A stretch of 64,000 nt of DNA, from the NCBI RefSeq assembly GCF_004011505.1, contig NZ_SAUN01000001.1, forward strand, positions 620,001-684,000, read 5' to 3'. Each line of letters opens with the position of its first letter. Within the stretch, counting starts at the first letter, position 1. This document shows, piece after piece, positions 9,199 through 18,164 of this stretch. This DNA is from Nonomuraea polychroma. GTDB taxonomy: Bacteria; Actinomycetota; Actinomycetes; Streptosporangiales; Streptosporangiaceae. The notes under the pieces are model-generated. The model did no database searches and was not told the DNA's origin. It saw only the letters and a list, made by a program, of their open reading frames with translations. The position numbers and the translations under genes were made by a program.

Positions 9199-10163
9199 AC
9201 CTGCCCGTCTGGGTCTGGATGGCCACGATCGGCGGATTCGGTCTCATCCTGGCGCTCGACTTCTGGCTGGTGGCCCGCAACCCGCGCGAGCCGTCCTTCA
9301 AGGAATGCGTGGGCTGGGTGTCGTTCTACGTCGGCCTGGCCGTCGCGTTCGGCATCGGCCTGCTGGTGGTCTCGGGACCGGGGCACGGCGGGGAGTTCTT
9401 CGCCGGCTGGATCACCGAGTATTCGCTCAGCGTGGACAACCTGTTCGTCTTCCTGCTGATCATGAGCCGGTTCCGCGTGCCCCGGCAGTATCGCCAGAAG
9501 GTGCTGCTCATCGGCATCGTCCTGGCGCTGGTCATGCGGGGCGCGTTCATCGCGGCCGGGGCCGAGGCGGTCGCCAGGTTCGACTGGCTGTTCTACGTGT
9601 TCGGCGCCTTCCTCGTCTACACCGCGTGGAAGCTGATCGGCCACGAGGAGGAAGAGGCGGAGTTCTCCGAGAACATCGCCCTGCGCACGGTGCGGCGGGT
9701 GCTCCCGACCACGGACACCTACCACGGCGCGAAGCTGACCGTGCACCTCGGCCGAAGGATGGTGACCCCGATGCTGATCGTGATGGTCGCCATCGGGACC
9801 ACGGACCTGCTGTTCGCGCTCGACTCCATCCCGGCCATCTTCGGCCTCACCAAGGAGCCCTACCTGGTGTTCACCGCCAACGCCTTCGCCCTGATGGGGC
9901 TGCGGCAACTCTTCTTCCTCATCGGCGGCCTGCTGGATCGGCTCGTCTACCTGAGCAAGGGGTTGTCGGTGGTGCTGGCCTTCATCGGGGTGAAGCTCAT
10001 CCTGGAGGCGCTGCACCACGACGGCCTGTCATGGGCTCCGGAGATCCCGATCCTGGTGTCTCTCGGCGTCATCGTCGGCACTCTCGCCGTCACCACGGTG
10101 CTGAGCCTGATGAAGTCGGCACGCGATGCCAAGAAGAAGGAGTCCGTTTCCGCAGATCGCTGA
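9195..10163 (+). CDS. TerC-family integral membrane protein
   Basis: 322 residues with about nine hydrophobic segments. Two diagnostic acidic membrane motifs are seen: SLSVDNLFVFLLI and TTDLLFALDSIPAIF, which are the hallmark of TerC/Alx proteins thought to handle divalent cations such as Mn or Ca. The C-terminus is highly charged. It uses a rare TTG start (9195) overlapping the previous stop, so translation probably depends on coupling. It completes a three-gene membrane set downstream of the oxalate enzymes. Confidence 0.9.
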   Translation: MNLPVWVWMATIGGFGLILALDFWLVARNPREPSFKECVGWVSFYVGLAVAFGIGLLVVSGPGHGGEFFAGWITEYSLSVDNLFVFLLIMSRFRVPRQYRQKVLLIGIVLALVMRGAFIAAGAEAVARFDWLFYVFGAFLVYTAWKLIGHEEEEAEFSENIALRTVRRVLPTTDTYHGAKLTVHLGRRMVTPMLIVMVAIGTTDLLFALDSIPAIFGLTKEPYLVFTANAFALMGLRQLFFLIGGLLDRLVYLSKGLSVVLAFIGVKLILEALHHDGLSWAPEIPILVSLGVIVGTLAVTTVLSLMKSARDAKKKESVSADR

Positions 10164-10167
10164 CCAC

Positions 10168-10203
10168 GCCGCGGTGGGGGGCTGGTGCGGCCCCTGCCGC
10201 GGC
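10168..10203. terminator. Bidirectional hairpin terminator
   Basis: GCCGCGG...CCGCGGC inverted repeat with an extended, imperfect G/C stem, between the end of terC and the end of the convergent small gene. It has no T-run, as is common in actinomycetes. Confidence 0.55.
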
Positions 10204-10386
10204 TCAGCGCTTCGGCGTCTTGCGCACGTCGTGCTCGGCGGCCCACTGCCGCAGGTAACGCTCTGCGTCGTCGGCCGAGTAGTGCTTTCTGAGCGCTGCG
10301 CTCAGGCCGATGCCGATCGCCCGGCCGTCTGCTGCCTGGCCCGGGGGATCACCAAGGAGAAAGCGAATGAACGCCTTCACGGTCAT
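10204..10386 (-). CDS. Small hypothetical protein
   Basis: About 60 residues, basic, beginning MTVKAFIRFLLGDPPG and ending in a charged tail. A strong AGGAGG lies just upstream. It is 3 bases from ATG 10386 but 9 bases from the in-frame GTG at 10380, so GTG may be the true start (58 residues). No recognised family. It lies between terC and the regulator, on the regulator's strand. Confidence 0.5.
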   Translation of the reverse strand: MTVKAFIRFLLGDPPGQAADGRAIGIGLSAALRKHYSADDAERYLRQWAAEHDVRKTPKR

Positions 10387-10470
10387 GCACCTCCTATCCA
10401 TGTAGCTCCACCCTCTACCCGAGGTGTTTCGGAGCATGTCGATTCTTGTGAACGCCAGATCAACCCGCCG

Positions 10471-11220
10471 TCATCCCGCCTGCTGGGCGCGCGAACGGCG
10501 GCGGCGCACCGGCTTCGGGGCGGGCTGGACCGGCTCGTTCTCCCGCTGCTCCATGTAGGAGACGCGGGTGTGCTCGGTGTGCTCGCGCATGATCTTCGCG
10601 GCGCGGTGCTCGTCGCCGGCCTCGATGGCGTCGATCAACGCCGTGTGCTCCTCCCACGAGGCCATGCCACGCTGGCGGGCCACCGGCGTGTGATACCACC
10701 GCACCCGCCTGGCCACCTGGCTGGCCAGCTCGGCCAGCACCTTGTTGCCGGACAGCGCGGTCACCAGGGCGTGCAGCTCCGAGTTGGTGGCCACGGCGCC
10801 GTCCACGTCGTCGGACCGCACCGCCGCGATGCCGCGCGCGCACAGGGCACGCAGCCGCTGCACGCCGTCCTCGCCGGCGTTCTTCGCCGCCAGCCTCGCG
10901 GATTCGGTCTCCAGCAGCGCACGCACGGCGAGCAGCTGATCGGCTTCCTCTACCGTGGGTACATGCACGAACGCGCCCTGGCCGGGGTGCAGGTCGACCC
11001 AGCCCTCACCGCTGAGCTGCTGCAGCGCCTCGCGAACCGGCTGCCTGGACACGCCGAGGAGAGCGGCCAGCTCACTCTCGACCAGGTGCTGGCCGGGCTT
11101 GAGCTGGCCGGAGACGATGAGCTCCTGTATGGCCTCGATGACGCTCTCCCGGAGCGTGGCGGGACGCTGAATCTTGGTGGCCGCCGTCTGACCGGCCTGA
11201 TCCGACAGCAACATGGTCAC
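10471..11220 (-). CDS. GntR-family regulator, FadR/FCD subfamily
   Basis: 249 residues. An N-terminal winged helix (about 20-85) has ESELAALLGVSRQPVREAL as the recognition helix region and GQGAFV in the wing. The C-terminal all-helical FCD ligand domain (about 95-230) carries the histidines that usually bind a metal and a carboxylate ligand. A basic tail (RRRRSRAQ) ends the protein. FCD regulators commonly sense organic acids or acyl-CoAs. It sits centrally in the oxalate cluster, and a copy of the shared operator motif lies 43-55 bases upstream of its start. It is therefore the prime candidate for the cluster regulator, probably autoregulated. The start could also be ATG 11214. Confidence 0.9.
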   Translation of the reverse strand: MTMLLSDQAGQTAATKIQRPATLRESVIEAIQELIVSGQLKPGQHLVESELAALLGVSRQPVREALQQLSGEGWVDLHPGQGAFVHVPTVEEADQLLAVRALLETESARLAAKNAGEDGVQRLRALCARGIAAVRSDDVDGAVATNSELHALVTALSGNKVLAELASQVARRVRWYHTPVARQRGMASWEEHTALIDAIEAGDEHRAAKIMREHTEHTRVSYMEQRENEPVQPAPKPVRRRRSRAQQAG

Positions 11221-11262
11221 GTCTCCAGGGGCTGCGTGGTTTAACGGTTTTTCGTCGACTGC

Positions 11263-11275
11263 CTACAGCATACCG
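11263..11275. promoter_or_regulatory. Putative GntR operator in the regulator's own promoter
   Basis: CTACAGCATACCG; its reverse complement CGGTATGCTGTAG closely matches the right half of the oxc operator (GGTATGCAGTATG). It lies between the GntR gene start and the end of the antiporter gene. Confidence 0.45.
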
Positions 11276-11306
11276 TTCGCTGGGTGACCCCGGCTGGTGA
11301 ACCTCG

Positions 11307-12644
11307 TCACAAGGGGATCGTGGCGGGCAGGCCAGGAATACGCAGGCGCGGGGTGGCCAGGGCCGGCAGCGCGGCCAGCGCGGCGGCGGTCAGCAGGGCG
11401 GCCACGGGCATGCTGAGGGCGAGCAGCGCCAGTGCCACGGCGCCGAGCCCGGCGAGGGCCTTGGCGCTGTAGACCACCGCGTGGATCTCGCCCGCCCGCT
11501 CGACCCCGAAGAACTCGCGCACCAGGCTGGCGAGCAGCGGGTAGAACGCCCCGCCGCCCACCCCGGCCGCGACGACGCCCAGCCACAGCAGCACCCCGCC
11601 GCCTGCCCCGCTCTCGGCCGTCGCCCCCGCTCCGTGGCCGGCTGATGTCATGGCCGCGCCCGCGGGGACCGGTCCGGCGCGCATCGCGGCGGCGGCCAGC
11701 AGGACCTGGCCGAGGGCGAGGGCGCCCAAGACGGCGGCGAGCACCCGCCGGCGGCCGAAGAGCTCCGAGCACCGCATCGCCAGCGACCGGCTCGTGCCGT
11801 TCAGCGCCACCAGCAGAGCCACCGCGGCCCACGACCCCGTGCCGGCCACCACGATCACGTCGAACACCGACACCGCGCCCGCGCACGTCAGGATGAGGGC
11901 GAGCGCCGGCAACGTCCGCGTGCGCAACGCCTGGGGCAGCAGGAACTGCTTGGCCGCCTCCGGAGTGACGCGCAGCCGGGCCGCGTCCAGGGCGTGCGTG
12001 CGCGGGTCCACGTCGTCGGGCCACCACAACGCCGGGGCCGGCCGCAGATGCCGCGCCGCGGCGCCGATGACGGCCACCGCGACGACCGCGGCGACCACGA
12101 AGGCGGCGGACGTCGCTCCAGGGGCGATCCCCGCCCACACCACCAGTGGCACCGCGCCGTACCCGAAGGCGCCGGTGATGAGCCCGACCCGGGCGGCGGG
12201 CCGCTCCGGGTACCAGGAGGAGATCACCTCACCGCACACCCCGTAGACCAGGCCCGCGCCCAGCCCGCCGAGCAATGCGTAACCGACGAGGGCCGCCGGC
12301 CCGCCGCCTGTGAGCAGGGACGACATGCCGCCGCCCGGGAGTGCGGCGGCGGCCAGGCCGACGCCGCTCAGCACGGCTCCGGCGGCCAGCGCCGTGCGGA
12401 CGTCGAGGCGGCCCCGCCGGACCAGGTGGAGCGCGGGCAACGCGCCTGCGGCCTGGCAGGCGATCCAGACGGCCAGGAGGGTCAACCCGGCGGCCTGCTG
12501 GGCGAGAAGCGCGGCGTAGCCGTACTGGAGCGGGCTGATGGCCGCCATGGCGCCCCAGGCGAGCCAGAACATGCGGGTGCGGTCGGCCGGAACGGGCCCA
12601 GGAAGGTACGCCCGCCCCCGCCAGTCCTTGATTGCATTCTCCAT
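11307..12644 (-). CDS. oxlT: OxlT-type oxalate:formate antiporter (MFS, OFA family)
   Basis: 445 residues, twelve predicted membrane segments. The two residues that bind oxalate in Oxalobacter OxlT, Arg272 and Lys355, have clear counterparts: Arg286 in ALNGTSRSLA and Lys395 in VVYSAKALAGL. GAGLVYGVCGEVISSWYPERPAARVGL follows the OFA pattern after TM4. The family exchanges external oxalate for internal formate. The loop at 325-347 is unusually rich in Ala/Gly. The start ATG at 12644 falls inside a CATAC-N-GTATG operator. A later start (Met25) would shorten the N-terminus before TM1, so the true start is uncertain. The gene is divergent from the sucC-like gene, sharing a control region with two operator copies. 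Confidence 0.82.
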   Translation of the reverse strand: MENAIKDWRGRAYLPGPVPADRTRMFWLAWGAMAAISPLQYGYAALLAQQAAGLTLLAVWIACQAAGALPALHLVRRGRLDVRTALAAGAVLSGVGLAAAALPGGGMSSLLTGGGPAALVGYALLGGLGAGLVYGVCGEVISSWYPERPAARVGLITGAFGYGAVPLVVWAGIAPGATSAAFVVAAVVAVAVIGAAARHLRPAPALWWPDDVDPRTHALDAARLRVTPEAAKQFLLPQALRTRTLPALALILTCAGAVSVFDVIVVAGTGSWAAVALLVALNGTSRSLAMRCSELFGRRRVLAAVLGALALGQVLLAAAAMRAGPVPAGAAMTSAGHGAGATAESGAGGGVLLWLGVVAAGVGGGAFYPLLASLVREFFGVERAGEIHAVVYSAKALAGLGAVALALLALSMPVAALLTAAALAALPALATPRLRIPGLPATIPL

Positions 12645-12654
12645 ACTGTATGGA
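12640..12654. promoter_or_regulatory. Putative GntR operator at the antiporter start
   Basis: TCCATAC-T-GTATGGA, a perfect 15-bp palindrome around one central base and the best match to the shared motif in the window. It overlaps the annotated antiporter start codon. If bound, it would block transcription or initiation directly. Confidence 0.65.
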
Positions 12655-12700
12655 ATATCCACAAAGCCCGAGCCCTGTCGAGACCCTAGACGGAGAATAC

Positions 12701-12718
12701 TCCATACGGTATACCGTA
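12701..12718. promoter_or_regulatory. Putative GntR operator upstream of the sucC-like gene
   Basis: TCCATACGGTATACCGTA contains the perfect 14-bp palindrome TACGGTATACCGTA (12705-12718) and the CATAC-N-GTAT core. It ends 16 bases before the sucC-like start, just upstream of its AAAGGAGG ribosome site, so binding would repress the following operon. Confidence 0.62.
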
Positions 12719-12734
12719 GACAAAGGAGGCTCGA

Positions 12735-13865
12735 ATGGACCTGTACGAGTACCAGGCGAAGGAGCTCTTCGGGCGTCACGGGATCCCGATCCCGGCAGGC
12801 AAAGTAGCGGCCACCCCGGCCGAGGCCGGCGCGATCGCGGCCGAGCTGAACACGCCCGTTGTCATCAAAGCCCAGGTGAAGACCGGTGGACGGGGCAAAG
12901 CAGGCGGGATCAGACCGGCGGCGGGGCCGGTCTCGGCCGAGCAGGAGGCCGCCCGCGTGCTCGGGATGGACATCAAGGGCCACGTAGCCCGCCGCGTGCT
13001 GGTCGAGGCGGCGACCGTGCCCTTCGAGGAGTATTACGCGGCCTTCCTGGTGGACCGCGCCGAAGGCGGCTTCCTGGCGATGGTGTCAGGGCAGGGCGGC
13101 ATGGAGATCGAGGAGCTGGCGGCGACCGACCCCGACGCCATCGTGAAACTGCCGATCGACCCGGTGACGGGCGTTGACGCGGACACCGCGCGGCTGCTGG
13201 CGAGCAAGGCAGGCCTGCCGGAGCAGGCGGCCGGCGCGCTGGAGCGGCTGTGGGAGGTGCTGGTCGAAGAGGACGCGCTGCTGGTCGAGGTCAACCCGCT
13301 GATCTGCACGACCGATCAGCGCATCGTGGCGCTCGACGGCAAGGTGACCCTCGACGACAACGCGTTCTTCCGGCACGCCTGGGAGTACGCCGAACCTGCG
13401 GACAGCTTGGAAGACCGGGCCAGGGCCAAGGGGCTGAACTACGTCAAGCTCGACGGCCGGGTCGGTGTCATCGGCAACGGCGCGGGCCTGGTCATGAGCA
13501 CCCTCGACGTGGTGGCCGGGGCCGGGGCCGCGCCCGCGAACTTCCTGGACATCGGTGGCGGCGCGTCCGCCCAGGTCATGGCCGACGGGCTGGAGATCAT
13601 CCTGGCCGATCCGGACGTGCGCTCGGTGCTGGTCAACGTCTTCGGCGGCATCACCGCCTGCGACGCCGTCGCCAACGGCATCGTGACCGCACTCGAGCTC
13701 CTGGGCGAGCGCGGCCACGCCCGGCCCATCGTCGTACGGCTGGACGGCAACAACGCGGAAGTGGGGCGGCGCATTCTCAGCGAGGCCCGGCACCCGGCCG
13801 TCCGTCAGGTCTCCACCATGGACGGCGCCGCCGAGACGGCGGCCAGACTCGCGGCAGGTGCGTGA
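12735..13865 (+). CDS. Succinyl-CoA ligase beta subunit-like (SucC paralogue, ATP-grasp)
   Basis: 376 residues. [18 protein letters not shown] is the canonical SucC N-terminus. The ATP-grasp nucleotide-binding segment [14 protein letters not shown] and the C-terminal [14 protein letters not shown] are present. With the next gene it forms an ADP/GDP-forming carboxylate:CoA ligase. It lies under the oxalate operator rather than with citric acid cycle genes. A comparable sucC2/sucD2 pair next to formyl-CoA transferases is known in Streptomyces coelicolor (from memory). The substrate is therefore probably not, or not only, succinate; oxalate, formate, malate or glycerate are possibilities. Strong ribosome site AAAGGAGG. 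Confidence 0.88.
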   Translation: MDLYEYQAKELFGRHGIPIPAGKVAATPAEAGAIAAELNTPVVIKAQVKTGGRGKAGGIRPAAGPVSAEQEAARVLGMDIKGHVARRVLVEAATVPFEEYYAAFLVDRAEGGFLAMVSGQGGMEIEELAATDPDAIVKLPIDPVTGVDADTARLLASKAGLPEQAAGALERLWEVLVEEDALLVEVNPLICTTDQRIVALDGKVTLDDNAFFRHAWEYAEPADSLEDRARAKGLNYVKLDGRVGVIGNGAGLVMSTLDVVAGAGAAPANFLDIGGGASAQVMADGLEIILADPDVRSVLVNVFGGITACDAVANGIVTALELLGERGHARPIVVRLDGNNAEVGRRILSEARHPAVRQVSTMDGAAETAARLAAGA

Positions 13866-13866
13866 G

Positions 13867-14748
13867 ATGGCGATCTTTCTGACCAAGGACAGCCGGGTGC
13901 TCGTGCAGGGCATGACGGGCGCGGAGGGCACCAGGCACACGGCCCGCATGCTGGCCGCCGGCACCGACGTCGTGGCCGGGGTGACCCCGGGCAAGGGCGG
14001 GCGGTCGGTGGACTTCGGCGAGCGGACGGTGCCGGTGTTCGGATCCGTGGCCGAGGCGATGGCCGAGACCGGGGCGGACGTGTCGGTGGTGTTCGTGCCG
14101 CCGCGGTTCACCGGAGGCGCCGTGGAGGAGGCGGTGGCGGCGGGTGTGCCGCTGTGCGTGGTGATCACTGAGGGCGTCCCGGTGCACGACGCGGTACGGT
14201 TCCGCGCCCTCGCGAACGGACGTACCCGGATCATCGGCCCCAACTGCCCCGGCCTGATCAGCCCCGGGCAGTCCTCGGCCGGGATCATCCCCGCCGACAT
14301 CACCTCGGCCGGCCGCATCGGCCTGGTCTCCAAGTCCGGCACGCTCACCTACCAGCTCATGTACGAGCTCCGCGACCTCGGCTTCTCCACCGCCGTCGGC
14401 ATCGGCGGCGACCCCGTCGTCGGGACCACCCACATCGACTGCCTGCGGGCGTTCCAGGACGACCCGGGCACCGACGCCATCGTGATGATCGGTGAGATCG
14501 GCGGCGACGCCGAGGAACGGGCGGCGGCCTACATCGCCGGCCACGTCACCAAGCCCGTGGTGGCCTACGTCGCCGGCTTCACCGCGCCGGAGGGCAAGAC
14601 CATGGGGCACGCGGGCGCGATCGTGTCCGGCTCCTCCGGCACCGCGCAGGCCAAGAAGGAGGCCCTGGAGGCGGTCGGGGTGCGGGTCGGGCGGACCCCG
14701 TCGGAGACGGCCCGTCTCATGCGCTCAGCGTTGGCAGGTGGCTCGTGA
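13867..14748 (+). CDS. Succinyl-CoA ligase alpha subunit-like (SucD paralogue)
   Basis: 293 residues. CoA-binding Rossmann domain with [11 protein letters not shown] and GVTPGKGG, then [11 protein letters not shown], and the phosphohistidine at His248 in [11 protein letters not shown]. It pairs with the preceding beta subunit; the ATG starts one base after that stop codon. The end overlaps the GTG of the isomerase gene. Same caveat on substrate as its partner. Confidence 0.88.
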   Translation: MAIFLTKDSRVLVQGMTGAEGTRHTARMLAAGTDVVAGVTPGKGGRSVDFGERTVPVFGSVAEAMAETGADVSVVFVPPRFTGGAVEEAVAAGVPLCVVITEGVPVHDAVRFRALANGRTRIIGPNCPGLISPGQSSAGIIPADITSAGRIGLVSKSGTLTYQLMYELRDLGFSTAVGIGGDPVVGTTHIDCLRAFQDDPGTDAIVMIGEIGGDAEERAAAYIAGHVTKPVVAYVAGFTAPEGKTMGHAGAIVSGSSGTAQAKKEALEAVGVRVGRTPSETARLMRSALAGGS

Positions 14749-15509
14749 GATTCGATGTCAACCTGTCCATACTCTTCACCGACCTGCCGTTGGGGGAGCG
14801 CCCTGCCGCAGCGGCAAAGAATGGATTCGACGCCGTCGAGTTGTGGTGGCCGTTCGACGGCCCGGACCCGACCGGCACGGAGCTGGCGGCTCTCCGCGAG
14901 GCCATCGAGGACGCCGGGGTGCGGCTCGTCGGGCTGAACTTCGACGCCGGCGACATGGCCGCGGGCGAGCGCGGCCTGCTGGCCAGGCCGGACGGCTCCG
15001 CCCGGTTCCAGGCCGGCATCGACGCCGCCGTGCGGCTGGCCGGCGAGCTGGGCTGCGGGGTGCTCAACGCCCTGTACGGCAACGGCCCGGACACCGACAG
15101 GGACCTGGCCGTGGCGAACCTCCGCAGGGCGGCGGACGCGGCGGCCGGCATCGGCGCGACCGTGGTGGTCGAGGCGCTCAATTCCCACGAGAACCCGAAA
15201 TATCCGATCACGTCGTCGCAGGCGGCGTTCGAGCTGATCGACGAGGTGGACCGGGAGAACGTGGCCTTCCTGGCCGACCTCTACCACCTGCACCGGATGG
15301 GCGAGGACGTGCTCGCGCTCATCGACCGGCACTGCGCACGGTTCGGCCACGTGCAGATCGCCGACGACCCCGGCAGGGGCCGGCCGGGGAGCGGGCGGAT
15401 GCCGTACCCGGAGATCTTGGCGCGGCTGGAGGCCGCGGGCTATCGGGGTCACGTCGGCCTGGAGTACCGGCACGAGGGGCCGGGCGCGTTCGACTGGAGG
15501 GACGGATGA
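14745..15509 (+). CDS. hyi: Hydroxypyruvate isomerase
   Basis: 254 residues (E. coli Hyi 258), a TIM-barrel AP-endonuclease-2-like fold. Metal and substrate residues expected in the family are seen in [41 protein letters not shown] and VGLEYRH. It interconverts hydroxypyruvate and tartronate semialdehyde in the glyoxylate-to-glycerate route. GTG start overlapping the previous stop (GTGA); its own stop overlaps the next ATG. Confidence 0.9.
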   Translation: MRFDVNLSILFTDLPLGERPAAAAKNGFDAVELWWPFDGPDPTGTELAALREAIEDAGVRLVGLNFDAGDMAAGERGLLARPDGSARFQAGIDAAVRLAGELGCGVLNALYGNGPDTDRDLAVANLRRAADAAAGIGATVVVEALNSHENPKYPITSSQAAFELIDEVDRENVAFLADLYHLHRMGEDVLALIDRHCARFGHVQIADDPGRGRPGSGRMPYPEILARLEAAGYRGHVGLEYRHEGPGAFDWRDG

Positions 15510-16366
15510 ACATCGGGTTCGTCGGCTTGGGGATCATGGGCAGCCCGATGGCGGCCAACCTCCTTAAAGCCGGACATGTCGTGACCGGATATGACGTGAG
15601 CGCCGAGCGCCTCGACCAGCTCGCCGGCCTGGGCGGCAAGGGCGCGTCGAGCGTGGTCGAGACGGTCGGCGGCGCGGACGTCGTGATCACCATGCTGCCC
15701 GACTCGCCGCAGGTCGAGGAGGTCGCGCCGCTCGTCATCGAGTACGCCCGCCCCAACCTCCTCTACATCGACATGAGCACGATCAAGCCGGAGACCTCTC
15801 GGTGGGTGGCGCGGCAGGCGGCGGCCGTCGGCGTACGGGCCGTGGACGCCCCGGTCAGCGGCGGCGAGCGCGGTGCGATCGGCGGCACCCTCTCGATCAT
15901 GGTCGGCGGCGAGCCCGAGCACGTCGAGGCGGCCCGGCCGATCCTGTCGACGCTCGGCACGACCGTCGTGCACGTCGGCCCGGCCGGCGCCGGGCAGACC
16001 GTGAAGGCCGCCAACCAGCTCGTCGTCGGGGGCATCTACGGGCTGGTGTCGGAGGCGATCGTGCTGCTGGAGGCGTCCGGCGTGGACCCGGCGGCCGGGC
16101 TCGACGTGCTCGCCGGCGGCCTGGCCGGCTCCAGAATCCTGGAGCTCAAGCGGCACACCATGGTCAAGCGCGAGTTCACCCCCGGATTCCGCATCGACCT
16201 GCATCACAAGGACATGGGCATCGCCGTCGCCGCAGCCCGCGAGGCCGGGATCAGCCTGCCGCTCACCGGGCAGGTCGCCCAGCTCGTGGCCGCGGCCAGG
16301 GCGCAGGGCCACGGCTCGCTCGACCACTCCGCCCTGCTCAAGGTCGTCGAAAGGCTCAACAAGTGA
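15506..16366 (+). CDS. glxR: Tartronate semialdehyde reductase (2-hydroxy-3-oxopropionate reductase)
   Basis: 286 residues, beta-hydroxyacid dehydrogenase family. NAD(P)-binding GFVGLGIMGSPMA at the N-terminus, substrate motif DAPVSGGERGA, and the catalytic lysine in GQTVKAANQ. It reduces tartronate semialdehyde to D-glycerate after glyoxylate carboligation. ATG overlaps the isomerase stop (ATGA). After the stop, 16367-16449 carries an AGCG/GAGAGAGCC-rich spacer before the carboligase-like gene. Confidence 0.88.
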   Translation: MNIGFVGLGIMGSPMAANLLKAGHVVTGYDVSAERLDQLAGLGGKGASSVVETVGGADVVITMLPDSPQVEEVAPLVIEYARPNLLYIDMSTIKPETSRWVARQAAAVGVRAVDAPVSGGERGAIGGTLSIMVGGEPEHVEAARPILSTLGTTVVHVGPAGAGQTVKAANQLVVGGIYGLVSEAIVLLEASGVDPAAGLDVLAGGLAGSRILELKRHTMVKREFTPGFRIDLHHKDMGIAVAAAREAGISLPLTGQVAQLVAAARAQGHGSLDHSALLKVVERLNK

Positions 16367-16449
16367 ACGAGCGCAGCGAGAGAGCCAGAAGCACAGCAAG
16401 CTCGCCTTTTACAGGCGACGAAGGAGCTCGTGGAAGGCGCATTCCTTGC

Positions 16450-18153
16450 ATGGAGGCCGTGGTGGCGGTGCTGGAGTCGGAGGGGGTGGACACCGTCTTC
16501 GGCATCCCCGGGGCGGCCATCCTGCCGCTCTACGCCGCGCTCCAGCACAGCTCGATCCGCCACATCACGGTACGCCACGAGGAGGGCGGCACCCACGCCG
16601 CCGACGGCTGGGCCAGGGTGACGGGGAACGTCGGCGTCTGCATCGGCACGTCCGGCCCCGCCGGCACCAACATGATCACCGGCCTCTACACCGCCATGGC
16701 CGACTCGATCCCCATGATCTGCGTCACCGGCCAGGCCGCGACCTCCAAGCTGCACCAGGAGGCGTTCCAGGCGGTCGACATCGTGGAGATCGCACGGCCG
16801 GTGACCAAATGGGCGGTGCAGCTCAAGGAGCCCGCCCAGGCGCCCTGGGTGTTCAGGGAGGCGTTCAGGATCGCGCGGTCCGGGCGGCCCGGGCCCGTGC
16901 TCATCGACCTGCCGATCGACGTGCAGCGCGGCACCTGCCTGTACGACCGGGACCTGGACGCGCCGCTGCCCGTCGAGGTGCCCCGGCCGCTGCCCAGGGC
17001 GGTGAGCGCGGCGGTGGACATGTTGTCGGCGGCCAGGCGGCCGATCATCCTGGCCGGCGGCGGGGTGATCATCGCGGACGCGACCGAGGAACTGCGCGCG
17101 CTGGCCGAGCACCTGCAGGTGCCGGTGCAGGTGACGCTCATGGGCAAGGGCGCCTTCCCGGAGGACCACCCGCTGTTCGCCGGCATGGCGGGCATCCAGA
17201 CCCAGACGCGGTGGGGCAACGCCGCGTTCCTGGAGAGCGACCTGGTCCTGGCCGTGGGGGCGCGCTTCGGGGACCGGCACACCGGTGACCTGGACGTCTA
17301 CCGCAGGGGACGGAAGTTCATCCACGTGGACATCGAGCCCATGCAGATCGGCCGGGTCTTCGAGCCCGACCTGGGGATCGTCGGGCACGCCCAGCCGGTG
17401 CTGGCGGAGTTGCTGGAGCAGGCACGCCGCCGTACCGGCAGGAAGGATCCGGGCACGTGGGTGCGCAAGGTCGCCGAGCTGCGCCGCACGATGGGGCGGC
17501 GCGACGACTTCGACGACGTGCCGATCAAGCCGCCACGGGTGTTCAAGGAGATCAACGAGTTCTTCGACCGGGACACGACGTTCGTCACCGCGATCGGGCT
17601 CTACCAGATCTGGTCCGGCCAGTTCCAGACGACCTACCTGCCGCGCCGCTACCTGGTGTGCGGGCAGGCCGGGCCGCTGGGCTGGGAGGTGCCGGCCGCC
17701 ATGGGCGTCAAGTGCGCCCATCCCGAGCGGCAGGTCGTGGCCGTCGTGGGGGACTACTCCTTCCAGTTCCTCATGGAGGAGGTGGCGGTCGCGGCCCAGT
17801 ACCGCATCCCGTTCGTCATCGTCATGATCAACAACGAGTACCTGGGGCTGATCAGGCAGGCCGAGCTCCCGTACGGCATGAACTACGCCGTGGACCTGCA
17901 CTACGGCGAGGGCGGCATCGACCACGTCAAGGCCATGGAGGCGTTCGGGTGCCCGGCCCGCCGGGTGGAGGTGCCCGGGGACCTGCGGGACGCGCTGGCC
18001 TGGGCGTCGGCCGAGGCGGCGCGCGAGCGGCTGCCGGTCCTGGTGGAGGTGATGGTCGAGCGCGAGGCCAACGCCGCCATGGGGCCCTCGCTGGAAGCGA
18101 TCAAGGAGTTCGAGCCGCTGCCCGAGCTCATCACCGCCGACTGGTCCGACTGA
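16450..18153 (+). CDS. gcl: Glyoxylate carboligase-like ThDP enzyme with an active-site glutamate
   Basis: About 567 residues. Close to Gcl throughout: FGIPGAAILPLYAAL, CIGTSGPAGTNMITGLY, FQAVDIVEIARPVTK, NCGQ-like VCGQAGPLGWEVPAA, and NNEYLGLIRQ. It should join two glyoxylates to tartronate semialdehyde. True Gcl is unusual in having valine (Val51 in E. coli) instead of the universal ThDP glutamate. Here the matching segment is VRHEEGGTH, so a glutamate (Glu44) is back. That could alter substrate preference. Start is uncertain: ATG 16450 lacks a few residues usual for Gcl. An in-frame GTG at 16363 overlapping the previous stop would fit the operon's GTGA pattern but adds 29 unlikely residues. 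Confidence 0.82.
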   Translation: MEAVVAVLESEGVDTVFGIPGAAILPLYAALQHSSIRHITVRHEEGGTHAADGWARVTGNVGVCIGTSGPAGTNMITGLYTAMADSIPMICVTGQAATSKLHQEAFQAVDIVEIARPVTKWAVQLKEPAQAPWVFREAFRIARSGRPGPVLIDLPIDVQRGTCLYDRDLDAPLPVEVPRPLPRAVSAAVDMLSAARRPIILAGGGVIIADATEELRALAEHLQVPVQVTLMGKGAFPEDHPLFAGMAGIQTQTRWGNAAFLESDLVLAVGARFGDRHTGDLDVYRRGRKFIHVDIEPMQIGRVFEPDLGIVGHAQPVLAELLEQARRRTGRKDPGTWVRKVAELRRTMGRRDDFDDVPIKPPRVFKEINEFFDRDTTFVTAIGLYQIWSGQFQTTYLPRRYLVCGQAGPLGWEVPAAMGVKCAHPERQVVAVVGDYSFQFLMEEVAVAAQYRIPFVIVMINNEYLGLIRQAELPYGMNYAVDLHYGEGGIDHVKAMEAFGCPARRVEVPGDLRDALAWASAEAARERLPVLVEVMVEREANAAMGPSLEAIKEFEPLPELITADWSD

Positions 18154-18164
18154 GGAGGACGCAC

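Noticed and set aside
16363..16449. Possible GTG start of gcl giving a 29-residue extension
   Set aside because: It fits the operon's overlap pattern but the extension (Ser/Arg/Gly-rich) has no family counterpart and comes from spacer-like sequence. Kept only as an alternative.
16367..16449. Mobile repeat shared with 7074-7200
   Set aside because: Only short GAGAGAGC-type similarity; no terminal repeats or target duplications.
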